From: JBLMXQ01 sp050257855
GTDB lineage: Bacteria; Acidobacteriota; Vicinamibacteria; Vicinamibacterales; CAVVIG01
Assembly: GCA_050257855.1 (NCBI GenBank)
Contig: JBLMXQ010000097.1
Location: 1 to 29,686, forward strand
Length of the DNA stretch: 29,686 nt
Direction of reading: 5' to 3'
In this document: positions 17,136 through 24,501 of the stretch, piece by piece
Layout: each line of letters begins with the position of its first letter
How positions within the stretch are numbered: the stretch's first letter is position 1
Program-made: the position numbers and the translations under genes
The notes under the pieces: generated by a model
Seen by the model: only the letters and a program-made list of their open reading frames with translations
Databases searched by the model: none
Told to the model about the DNA's origin: nothing

Positions 17136-18706
17136 AGTACGACGCCATCGTCATCGGCGGCGGCCACAACGGCCTGACCGCGGCCGCCTATCTGGCGCGC
17201 GCGGGCCGCAAGGTGCTGGTCCTCGAGCGGCGCCACGTGCTCGGCGGCGCCGCCGTCACCGAGGAAGTGTTTCCCGGCTTCAGGTTCTCGGTCTGCTCGT
17301 ACGTCGTCTCGCTGCTCCGGCCGGAGATCATCCGCGAACTCGACCTGCCGAGCCACGGTCTCGAGATCCTGCCGCTCGACGGCACGTTCACGCCGATGCC
17401 GAACGGCGACTACCTGTGGCGCGTCAACGATCACGCGAAGACGCGCCGCGAGATTGCCCGGCACTCGAAGCTCGACGCCGAGGCGTACGACGAGTACGGG
17501 AAGGCCATGGTCGAGATGGCGCGCTTCGTGAAGCCGATTCTCGACATGACGCCGCCGGATCCGATGACCCTCCGCCCGCGGGATCTGATGAAGCTGCTCT
17601 TCCTGGGGCGCCGGTTCCGCGGCCTCGGCGAGGGCGATCGCTACAACCAGCTGCAGCTCATGACGATGAGCGCGGCCGACTTCCTCGATCAGTGGTTCGA
17701 GACCGACGTCCTCAAGGCGACGATGTCGGCGTCGGGAATCATCGGGACGTTTCTCGGCGTGCGGTCGCCCGGGACAGCGTACGTGCTGCTGCACCACTAC
17801 ATGGGCGAGATCGACGGCGCGTTCCGGTCGTGGGGCTTCGCGCGCGGCGGCACCGGGGCGATCTCGGATGCGATTGCCGGCGCCGCGCGCGCGGCCGGCG
17901 TCGAGATCCGCACGGAGGCGCCGGTCGCGCGGATAACCGTGAGGAACGGCGCCGCGGCGGGCGTCGTCCTGGCCGGCGGGGACGAGATCGATGCGGGGAT
18001 GGTGCTGTCGAGCGTCGATCCGAACCTGACGTTCCTGCGATTCATCGACGAGAAGGAGCTGCCGCCGGAGTTCCTCGAAGAGGTGCGCCGCTACAAGTTC
18101 CGCGGGTCGTCGGGCAAGGTGAACCTGGCGCTCGACGCGCTGCCGGACTTCAGGTGCCGGCCCGGCCCCGGCGCGCACCTGCGCGGCGCGGTATCGATCT
18201 CGCCGAGCGTCGACTACATGGAGCGCGCGTACGACCAGGCGAAGTACGGCGAGTTCTCGCGGCGGCCGTACGTCGACATGGTGATCCCGACGCTCACCGA
18301 TCCGTCGGTGGCGCCGCCCGGCAAGCACATCCTGTCGTGCTTCGTGCAGTACGCGCCGTACCACCTCGCATCCGGCACGTGGGACGAGCAGCGCGACGCG
18401 TTCGGCGACGCGGTCATCGATACGCTGGCTGAATACGCCCCGAACATCCGCGACATCATCCTGCACCGGCAGGTGCTGACGCCGCTGGATCTCGAGCGGG
18501 AGTTCGGGCTGACCGAGGGCAACATCTTCCAGGGCGAGCTGACGCTGGAGCAGCTGTTCTTCCTGAGGCCGGCGCCCGGGTGGGCGCAGTACGAAACGCC
18601 GGTGCGGAACCTGTGGATGTGCGGGTCGGCGACGCATCCCGGCGGAGGAATCATGGGCGCGCCCGGCCGCAACGCCGCGCGGCGCATCCTGGGGCAGGCC
18701 CGTTGA
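17132..18706 (+). CDS. PYROXD2-like FAD-dependent oxidoreductase (copy A)
   Basis: A 524-residue flavoprotein of the phytoene-desaturase/PYROXD2 branch. The N-terminal dinucleotide-binding motif is 'IVIGGGHNGLTAAAYLARAG' followed by 'KVLVLERRHVLGGAAVTEE', the standard FAD-binding region. A second FAD contact is at the C-terminus in 'NLWMCGSATHPGGGIMGAPG'. Central features are 'FLDQWFETDVLKATMSASGI' and 'SWGFARGGTGAISDAIA'. No signal peptide or membrane segment is seen. Bacterial PYROXD2-like proteins are biochemically uncharacterised; carotenoid or lipid-like desaturation is only a family-level guess. The start codon overlaps the amidohydrolase stop codon (ATGA), giving translational coupling. 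It is followed after 118 bp by a clearly related gene. Confidence 0.87.
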   Translation: MKYDAIVIGGGHNGLTAAAYLARAGRKVLVLERRHVLGGAAVTEEVFPGFRFSVCSYVVSLLRPEIIRELDLPSHGLEILPLDGTFTPMPNGDYLWRVNDHAKTRREIARHSKLDAEAYDEYGKAMVEMARFVKPILDMTPPDPMTLRPRDLMKLLFLGRRFRGLGEGDRYNQLQLMTMSAADFLDQWFETDVLKATMSASGIIGTFLGVRSPGTAYVLLHHYMGEIDGAFRSWGFARGGTGAISDAIAGAARAAGVEIRTEAPVARITVRNGAAAGVVLAGGDEIDAGMVLSSVDPNLTFLRFIDEKELPPEFLEEVRRYKFRGSSGKVNLALDALPDFRCRPGPGAHLRGAVSISPSVDYMERAYDQAKYGEFSRRPYVDMVIPTLTDPSVAPPGKHILSCFVQYAPYHLASGTWDEQRDAFGDAVIDTLAEYAPNIRDIILHRQVLTPLDLEREFGLTEGNIFQGELTLEQLFFLRPAPGWAQYETPVRNLWMCGSATHPGGGIMGAPGRNAARRILGQAR

Positions 18707-18824
18707 TCGAGGAACGAACGATCACCACGAAGTCGCGAGGAGCACGGAGATCTCCAGCAGGTCTTCGTGAAGCGCATCTCAGCGATGCGCCGTCCGTGGC
18801 TTCGTGCTTCAACGCGTGAAACGC
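18707..18824. repeat. Intergenic tract with palindromes and degenerate CACGAAG motifs
   Basis: The 118-bp gap between the two PYROXD2-like genes holds a 10-bp palindrome GGAGATCTCC (18746-18755) and a perfect 7-bp stem GCGCATC/GATGCGC with a 5-nt loop (18772-18790). Repeated ACGAAG/CTTCGTG words occur at 18727-18732, 18763-18769 and 18801-18807. No gene is seen. No T-run follows the hairpin, so a terminator is not supported. Similar ACGAGG/CGAAGG words recur at the start of the M28 gene (20411-20437). Confidence 0.45.
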
Positions 18825-20405
18825 ATGCACGACGTCGTCATCATCGGAGCCGGACACAACGGGCTGACCGCCGCCGCGTTCCTCGCGAAGGCCGGACTGA
18901 AGGTGCTCGTGCTCGAGCGCGCGGAGCGCGTCGGTGGAGCCGCAATCACGACCGAGCTCGCGCCCGGCTACCGCGTGCCGACACTGGCGCACGCGGCCTC
19001 GATCGACCCGGCGATCGTGCGAGCGCTCGATCTGCACCGCCACGGACTCGAGATTCTGCGTCCGGATGTCGCCGCCTGCGCGCCGACGCTCGACGGCCGC
19101 TCCCTCGTCCTGTGGGCCGATCCCGCGCGGGCGTCCGGGTCGATCGCCGCGTTCTCGCGGCGCGACGCGGAGAGGTACCCGGCGTTCGTCGCCGCGTTCG
19201 CCCGGATCGCCGGCGTCCTGCGCGCCGTCCACGGCGCCCCGCCGCCCTCGATCGACGCCCCCTCGGGCGCCGATCTCCTCGAACTGTTGAAGACCGGCCG
19301 GGCGTTCCGCGCGCTCGGCCGCCCCGATGCCTATCGCCTGCTCCGCTGGATGCCGATGGCCGTGGCGGATCTCGTCGGGGAGTGGTTCGAAAGCGAGCCG
19401 CTCCGCGCGACGGTCGCCGGCGGCGGCGTGCTGGGCTCGTTCCTCGGCCCCTGGTCGGCCGGCTCCGGCGCCGCCCTCATGCTGCTCGGCGCCGCCGAAG
19501 GCCACCCGGTCGGAACCGGCTGGTTCGCGCGCGGCGGCACGGGCGCGGTGACACAGGCGCTCGCCGCCGCGGCCACTGCGGCAGGCGCCACGATCCGCAC
19601 CGGCACCAGCGTCCGCGAGATCGTCGTGTCGGACGGCGCGGCCACCGGCGTCGCGCTCGACAGCGGCGAAACGATTGCCGCACGCGCGGTCGCCTCGAGC
19701 GCGGATCCCCGCCGGACGCTCGTCGGGCTGATCGATCCGGTGCACCTGTCGCCGGACTTCGTCCGGCGCGTGCGCAACATCCGGATGCGCGGCGCGCTCG
19801 CCAAGGTGAACTTCGCCGTCTCGTCGCTGCCGCGGTTCTCCGGCCTGCCGGCGCCAGGCGCCGACGAACAGCGTGCGCTGTCCGGCCGCGTCCGCCTCGC
19901 GCGCGACGTGAACGCCATCGAGCGCGCATTCGACGCCGCGAAGTACGGCAGCGTCGCCGACGAGCCCTGGATCGAGCTGACCATCCCGTCCGTGCTCGAC
20001 CCGTCGCTCGCACCGAGGGGGAGCCACGTCGTCTCCGCGTACGTGCAGTTCGCGCCGTACGACCTGCGCGGCACGAGCTGGGATTCGGAGCGCGACCGCC
20101 TCGGGGACACGACGGCGCGCACCATCGCGCAGTACGCGCCCGGGTTCGGAGCATCGATCGTCGCCTGTCAGGTGCTCACACCGCTCGATCTCGAACGGGA
20201 TTACGGCCTCACCGGCGGCCAGATCTTCCACGGCGAGCTCGCGCTCGATCAGTTCTACGTCGCGCGCCCCCTGCTCGGGTGGTCCCGATATCGGACTCCG
20301 ATCGAGAATCTCTTCCTGTGCGGATCGGGCACGCATCCCGGTACCGGCCTGACGGGCCGCTCGGGCGCGCTCGCTGCAAAAGAAGTATCGCGGTCACTCA
20401 AATGA
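18825..20405 (+). CDS. PYROXD2-like FAD-dependent oxidoreductase (copy B)
   Basis: A 526-residue flavoprotein related to its upstream neighbour over its full length. It has 'VVIIGAGHNGLTAAAFLAKAG', 'KVLVLERAERVGGAAITTELA' and the C-terminal FAD motif 'NLFLCGSGTHPGTGLTGRSG'; both copies share 'QVLTPLDLER', 'IF.GEL.L.Q' and 'WFARGGTGA'-type blocks. Divergence across the middle is large, so the pair is old rather than a recent tandem duplication and the substrates may differ. ATG 18825 is preferred over a GTG at 18804, since the Rossmann motif normally starts a few residues from the N-terminus. No ribosome-binding site is obvious. The stop codon overlaps the ATG of the M28 peptidase gene (ATGA at 20402-20405). 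Confidence 0.87.
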   Translation: MHDVVIIGAGHNGLTAAAFLAKAGLKVLVLERAERVGGAAITTELAPGYRVPTLAHAASIDPAIVRALDLHRHGLEILRPDVAACAPTLDGRSLVLWADPARASGSIAAFSRRDAERYPAFVAAFARIAGVLRAVHGAPPPSIDAPSGADLLELLKTGRAFRALGRPDAYRLLRWMPMAVADLVGEWFESEPLRATVAGGGVLGSFLGPWSAGSGAALMLLGAAEGHPVGTGWFARGGTGAVTQALAAAATAAGATIRTGTSVREIVVSDGAATGVALDSGETIAARAVASSADPRRTLVGLIDPVHLSPDFVRRVRNIRMRGALAKVNFAVSSLPRFSGLPAPGADEQRALSGRVRLARDVNAIERAFDAAKYGSVADEPWIELTIPSVLDPSLAPRGSHVVSAYVQFAPYDLRGTSWDSERDRLGDTTARTIAQYAPGFGASIVACQVLTPLDLERDYGLTGGQIFHGELALDQFYVARPLLGWSRYRTPIENLFLCGSGTHPGTGLTGRSGALAAKEVSRSLK

Positions 20406-22552
20406 AACGGACACGAGGACGACACGGGACGCGAAGGAGGCGGACGCTGGATACTCTCTGTATCCTCTGTACCCTCTGTGTTCTTCGTGCGGCGGCCTCC
20501 GCGGCGCCGGCGTCCGTCATCTATGGATTCAGCGCCCGCTCCGCCGCCGCGGAGCGTCGGCTCGAAGAGCGGTTCCTGCTCCTGCCGTCGCCGGAGAAGG
20601 CGCGCGAGGCGCTCCGGTTCCTGACTGCCGACCCGCACGTCGCCGGCACGCCTCGGGATCGCGCGCTGGCCGAGTGGGTGCGCGATCGCTGGCGTGAGTA
20701 CGGCCTCGAGCAGGTCGAGATCGTCGAGCACGACGTGCTCCTGCCGTACCCCACGGAAGTGCACATCGAGATGACGGCGCCCACGCCGTGGCAGGCATCG
20801 ATGAAGGAAGACCCGGTGCCTGGCGATCCCTTCTCCGCGCGCGACACCGGCCTCCCGTATCACGCGTACTCGGCGTCGGGCGACGCGACCGCTCCGGTCG
20901 TCTACGCGAACAGCGGCAACCCGTCGGACTACGAGTGGCTGTCCGCGCACGGTGTCGACGTGCGCGGCAAGATCGTGCTGGTCCGCTACTCCGTCCCCTA
21001 CAGCTATCGCGGCTTCAAGGTCCTGACCGCCCAGCGCCGCGGCGCCGCCGGCATTCTCATCTACTCGGATCCCGCCGACGACGGTTCGGGGAAGGGCCGG
21101 ACGTATCCCGATGGCCCGTGGGGTCCGCTGAGCCACATCCAGCGCGGCGGCGTGCCGTACGACTTCAACGTTCCCGGCGATCCGCTGACGCCCGGCTGGC
21201 CGTCCGTGCCCGGCGCGCGCCGGATCGACGCGCGCGACGCCGCCTCGCTCCCGAAGATCATGAGCGCGCCGCTGTCGGCGAAGGACGCCGCGGCCATCAT
21301 GCGAATGCTCCGCGGTCCTGCCGCGCCGCCCGCCTGGCAGGGACGCCTCGGGTTCACGTACCACGTCGGCGCCGGTCCGGGTGTCGTCCACATGCGGCTC
21401 CGGATGGACGACGCCGTGCGGCCGATCTGGACGGTCACCGGACGCATCACGGGTTCCACGTACCCCGACGAGACCGTGATCGTCGGCAACCATCGCGACG
21501 CCTGGGTGTACGGCGGCGTCGATCCGTCGAGCGGCACGGCCGCCCTGATGGAGCTGGCGCGATCGCTCGGGAGCCTGGCCAGGGACGGCGTGCGGCCGAA
21601 GCGCACGATCGAATTCGCGAACTGGGACGCAGAGGAGTTCACGCTGACCTCGTCCACGGAGTGGGGCGAGCAGCACGAGCGCGAGCTGTCCGGACACGCG
21701 GTCGCGTACCTGAACGTCGACAGCGCGGCCTCCGGCACGAGCTTCACGGCCTCGGCGGTGCCGTCGTTGAACCGGCTGATTGCCGAGGTCGCCAACGCGA
21801 TCATCGATCCCGACACCGGCAGGTCGATTGCGGCGGCCGCCCGCGCGGGCGGGACCCGGCAGGCCAGCGCGCTCCCGACGGCGGGAGGATCCCAGCTCGT
21901 GAACAACCGCCTCGGGAGCGGCTCGGACTACACGGTGTTCCTGAATTTCATCGGCGTGCCGATCGCGGATCTCTCGTTCGACGGCCCGTACGGCGTGTAC
22001 CACTCCGCGTACGACAACTACGTGTGGATGACGAAGTTCGGCGACCCGACGTTCCGTTATCACGCCGCGATGGCGCAGTTCTGGGGAGTGCTCGCGCTGC
22101 GGCTCGCCAACGCGGACGTCGTGCCGCTCGACTATCGCGCGTACGCCGCCCGCATCGGCCAGTTCATCGTCGAGACGACGCGGAAGACGCCCCCGAACGA
22201 GCGGCCGACGCTGGCGCCGCTTCGCGCCGCGTCGATCCGCTTCGCGAAGGCCGCCGAGCAGGCCGCGGCGGCCGAGAGACAGCTGCTGGCGGCCGCGCAT
22301 CCCGATGCGTCCCGGATCGCGGCGCTCAATCACGCCCTGCTCGGCGTCGAGCGCGCCTTCCTCGATCCGCGCGGCCTGCCCGGGCGCCCCTGGTACCGGC
22401 ACCTGATCTACGCGCCGCAGCCGACGTACGCGCCGGAACTGCTGCCCGGCGTGACCGAGACGATCGGAAACCCCTCCGAGCTCGACGAGCAGGTCCGGCG
22501 CCTGGTCGCCGCGCTCGATCGCGCAACGAAGATCCTCCAGCCGCAGCAGTAG
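20402..22552 (+). CDS. Secreted M28 family peptidase, glutamate carboxypeptidase II-like
   Basis: A 716-residue exported protein with the three-domain plan of PSMA/transferrin-receptor-like peptidases. After a basic N-terminus and an unusual Cys-rich signal segment comes a protease-associated domain (about residues 130-290; 'NPSDYEWLSAHGVDVRGKI', 'AAGILIYSDPADDG'), then the M28 catalytic domain and a C-terminal helical dimerisation-like domain. All metal and catalytic residues expected from PSMA can be placed: His364 ('GNHRDAW'), Asp374 ('GGVDPSSG'), Glu411-Glu412 ('WDAEEF'), Asp440 ('LNVDSA') and His534 ('YHSAYDNY'). It likely removes C-terminal acidic or other residues from peptides outside the cytoplasm. 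The ATG overlaps the previous stop codon. A strong hairpin begins one base after its TAG codon. Confidence 0.92.
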   Translation: MKRTRGRHGTRRRRTLDTLCILCTLCVLRAAASAAPASVIYGFSARSAAAERRLEERFLLLPSPEKAREALRFLTADPHVAGTPRDRALAEWVRDRWREYGLEQVEIVEHDVLLPYPTEVHIEMTAPTPWQASMKEDPVPGDPFSARDTGLPYHAYSASGDATAPVVYANSGNPSDYEWLSAHGVDVRGKIVLVRYSVPYSYRGFKVLTAQRRGAAGILIYSDPADDGSGKGRTYPDGPWGPLSHIQRGGVPYDFNVPGDPLTPGWPSVPGARRIDARDAASLPKIMSAPLSAKDAAAIMRMLRGPAAPPAWQGRLGFTYHVGAGPGVVHMRLRMDDAVRPIWTVTGRITGSTYPDETVIVGNHRDAWVYGGVDPSSGTAALMELARSLGSLARDGVRPKRTIEFANWDAEEFTLTSSTEWGEQHERELSGHAVAYLNVDSAASGTSFTASAVPSLNRLIAEVANAIIDPDTGRSIAAAARAGGTRQASALPTAGGSQLVNNRLGSGSDYTVFLNFIGVPIADLSFDGPYGVYHSAYDNYVWMTKFGDPTFRYHAAMAQFWGVLALRLANADVVPLDYRAYAARIGQFIVETTRKTPPNERPTLAPLRAASIRFAKAAEQAAAAERQLLAAAHPDASRIAALNHALLGVERAFLDPRGLPGRPWYRHLIYAPQPTYAPELLPGVTETIGNPSELDEQVRRLVAALDRATKILQPQQ
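20456..20482 (+). repeat. Tandem 9-bp repeat (x3) encoding the signal-peptide core Leu-Cys-X
   Basis: Three in-frame 9-mers follow one another: CTCTGTATC, CTCTGTACC and CTCTGTGTT. Each encodes Leu-Cys plus Ile, Thr or Val, and together they make the hydrophobic segment of the M28 signal peptide ('DTLCILCTLCVLRAAASAA'). They are directly followed by CTTCGTG, a word seen in the intergenic tract at 18707-18824. Confidence 0.75.
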
Positions 22553-22600
22553 GGGCGGGTCTTCAGACCCGCCCGCGGACCGGCCGCCTGGAGCGGCCGG
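22553..22600. repeat. Two tandem perfect hairpins at the M28 3' end (palindromic repeat family, copy 1)
   Basis: The first hairpin has arms GGGCGGGTCT (22553-22562) and AGACCCGCCC (22565-22574) around a 2-nt spacer. The second has arms CCGGCCGC (22580-22587) and GCGGCCGG (22593-22600) around CTGGA. There is no poly-T tract. The first is built like the three palindromes at 29132-29252: 10-bp arms, 2-bp centre, starting GGGNNGG. It could end transcription of the M28 operon, and it also overlaps the 3' end of the convergent DHFR-like pseudogene. Confidence 0.7.
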
Positions 22601-22917
22601 CCGCGTAATGCAGTCGCACGACGCCCGTCGCTGAACCTGCGGACACCGAGCAGCTTCAGCGGGACCGTCCGATGCCCCGGCTGAACCAGCGGAATCCCCT
22701 CGCCGATCATCGTCGGCACGACGTGGATGATGAACTCGTCGATCGCGCCGGCGTCGAGGAACGACGCGATCCAGAGTATCGCGTCGATCGACTTCAGGAA
22801 CGCGCCCATGTCGTAGTTGCCCTTCGGCCGCGGGCGGTTCAGCCAGTCGATGCCGCCGTCGGGGCGGGCGATGTAGCCGTCGGCGCTCGTCGCGATGTAG
22901 ACGATGATCTTGCGCAT
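22563..22917 (-). pseudogene. Dihydrofolate reductase (RibD C-terminal) family remnant
   Basis: From the ATG at 22917 the protein starts as a classical member of this family ('MRKIIVYIATSADGYIARPD', then 'GGIDWLNRPRPKG', 'FLKSIDAILW') but jumps at about 22770 straight to the C-terminal block 'IASFLDAGAIDEFIIHVVPT'. The middle of the domain, which I estimate at about 75-90 residues, is missing without a frame change. A second lesion lies near 22625: after 'RRFSDG' an extra G shifts the frame. Removing one base restores 'GVVRLHYAAG', a normal family ending, and a stop at 22563-22565 inside the palindromic repeat. Without correction the frame runs on antisense into the M28 gene. The family reduces nucleotides or pyrimidine precursors; this copy should be inactive. 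No ribosome-binding site is obvious. Confidence 0.75.
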
Positions 22918-22970
22918 GGCGGCACTTTGAAGCAGTGGACGTCGACCCTCAAGTGGAGAATGATCGCGCC

Positions 22971-24494
22971 ATGACCCGCCACGAATTCCTGAAGCTCGCC
23001 TCGCGCGGCACCGGCGCGGCCGCCGCGTGGTCGGCAGTCGGTCCCTTCGGCGCGCGCGCACAGGCCGCACCCCCTCCCGGACCCGCGCCCTCGCCGAAGG
23101 CGCCACCCTCCGGCATCACCGATGCCGTCGTCGCCTTCATCGACGGCGCGCGCTTCGACGACATGCCGGAAGCCGTGGTCATCCAGGCGAAGCGCTGCCT
23201 GATCGACGGACTCGGCGTCGCGCTCGCGGGAGCGACGGTGCGCGGCAGCGCCATCGTCCGCGACTACGTGAAGACGTGCGGCGGACGCGCGGAGGCGACC
23301 GTGCTCGGCCCGGAGCCGCTGACCGTCACGGCCGCCCAGGCGGCGCTCGCCAACGGCAGCAGCGGCCACGCGATGGACTACGACGACACCCAGCTGCCGA
23401 CGACGCCGGATCGCGTGTTCGGACTCCTGACACATCCCACCGTGCCGGTGATGGCCGCGTCGCTGGCGCTCGCCGAACGGACGGGCGCGTCGGGGCGCGC
23501 GTTCCTCGAAGCCTTCCTCACCGGGTTCGAGGTCGAGTGCAAGATTGCGGAGGCCATCAATCCCGACCACTATCTCCGCGGCTTTCACAGCACCGGGACG
23601 ATCGGCACGATCGGAGCCGCCGCGAGCGCGGCCAACCTGCTCCACCTGCAGCGCCCCGGAATCGCGCACGCGCTCGGCATCGCCGCGAGCATGAGCGCGG
23701 GCATCCGCGTCAACTTCGGATCGATGACGAAGCCCCTGCACGCGGGCCGCGCCGCCGAGAACGGCGTCGTGGCGGCGGAGCTGGCGTCGCGCGGGTTCAC
23801 GGCGGGAGACGTCGCGCTCGACGGCCGGTGGGGATTTTTCGAGGTCATGGGCGGCGGCGCCGACGTCGCCCGCATCGTCGGCGCGCTCGGCAACCCCTAC
23901 TCGATCGTCACGCCCGGCGTGTCGGTCAAGCCGTATCCCTGCGGCTCGCTCGGGCATCCGACGATGGACGCGATGATGAAGCTGGTGACGGAGCACGACA
24001 TCAGACCCGAGCAGGTGAAGCACGTGCGCGTGCGCGCCGGGTCGAACATCCTCGACCCGCTGCGCTACAAGACCGCGAAGACGGAGCTCGAGGCGAAATT
24101 CTGTCTGCCGTTCATGATGTCCGCGATCCTGCTCCGGCGGCGCGCGGGCATCCGCGAGTTCACCGACGCGTTCGTCTCGTCGGCGCCCGTGCAGGCGATA
24201 ATGGCGCGCGTCGAGACCGTATTCGATCCGGCCATCGAGGCGCGCGGGTTCGACAGGATGCGGAGCGTCGTCGAGGTCGAGCTGGAGGACGGAAGGACGT
24301 TCACGCAGCCCTCCGACGAGCGCTACCGCGGCGGGCCGGAGCGACCGTTCACGCGCGAGGAGCTGCACGCGAAGTTCACCGACTGCGCGAGCCTGCTGCT
24401 GCCCGACGATCGGATCCGCCGCGCGCTCGACCTGATCGAGTCGCTCGAGCGCGTCGCGAACGTGAGGGAGCTGGTCGAAAGCCTCCGCGCGTGA
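22971..24494 (+). CDS. MmgE/PrpD family protein with Tat-like leader
   Basis: A 507-residue protein. An N-terminal leader ('TRHEFLKLASRGTG' plus an Ala-rich core, ending near 'ARAQA' at about residue 32) resembles a Tat signal, except that the twin Arg is Arg-His. The rest is the MmgE/PrpD fold: 'LIDGLGVALAGATVRGSAIV', 'NGSSGHAMDYDDTQ' (conserved helix with the HxxDYDD motif), 'TGFEVECKIAEAIN', 'GFHSTGTIGTIGAAASAANL', 'FGSMTKPLHAGRAAENGVVA' and 'KPYPCGSLGHPTMDAM'. Relatives include 2-methylcitrate dehydratase, cis-aconitate decarboxylase and related lyases; the extracytoplasmic group is mostly uncharacterised. GGAGA lies 10 nt before the ATG at 22971. It converges on the M20 gene, with 7 bp between. 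Confidence 0.85.
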   Translation: MTRHEFLKLASRGTGAAAAWSAVGPFGARAQAAPPPGPAPSPKAPPSGITDAVVAFIDGARFDDMPEAVVIQAKRCLIDGLGVALAGATVRGSAIVRDYVKTCGGRAEATVLGPEPLTVTAAQAALANGSSGHAMDYDDTQLPTTPDRVFGLLTHPTVPVMAASLALAERTGASGRAFLEAFLTGFEVECKIAEAINPDHYLRGFHSTGTIGTIGAAASAANLLHLQRPGIAHALGIAASMSAGIRVNFGSMTKPLHAGRAAENGVVAAELASRGFTAGDVALDGRWGFFEVMGGGADVARIVGALGNPYSIVTPGVSVKPYPCGSLGHPTMDAMMKLVTEHDIRPEQVKHVRVRAGSNILDPLRYKTAKTELEAKFCLPFMMSAILLRRRAGIREFTDAFVSSAPVQAIMARVETVFDPAIEARGFDRMRSVVEVELEDGRTFTQPSDERYRGGPERPFTREELHAKFTDCASLLLPDDRIRRALDLIESLERVANVRELVESLRA

Positions 24495-24501
24495 CGATCG
24501 C

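Noticed and set aside
22408..22562. C-terminal extension of the DHFR-like frame ('GLKTRPYCCGWR...') running antisense into the M28 gene
   Set aside because: The extension comes from reading through the palindromic repeat after a frameshift; dropping one base restores a normal family ending and an earlier stop.
22553..22574. Hairpin as a classical rho-independent terminator
   Set aside because: The stem is strong, but no T-run follows on either strand, and the same design recurs several times at 29127-29266, so a repeat family explains it better. A terminating effect remains possible.
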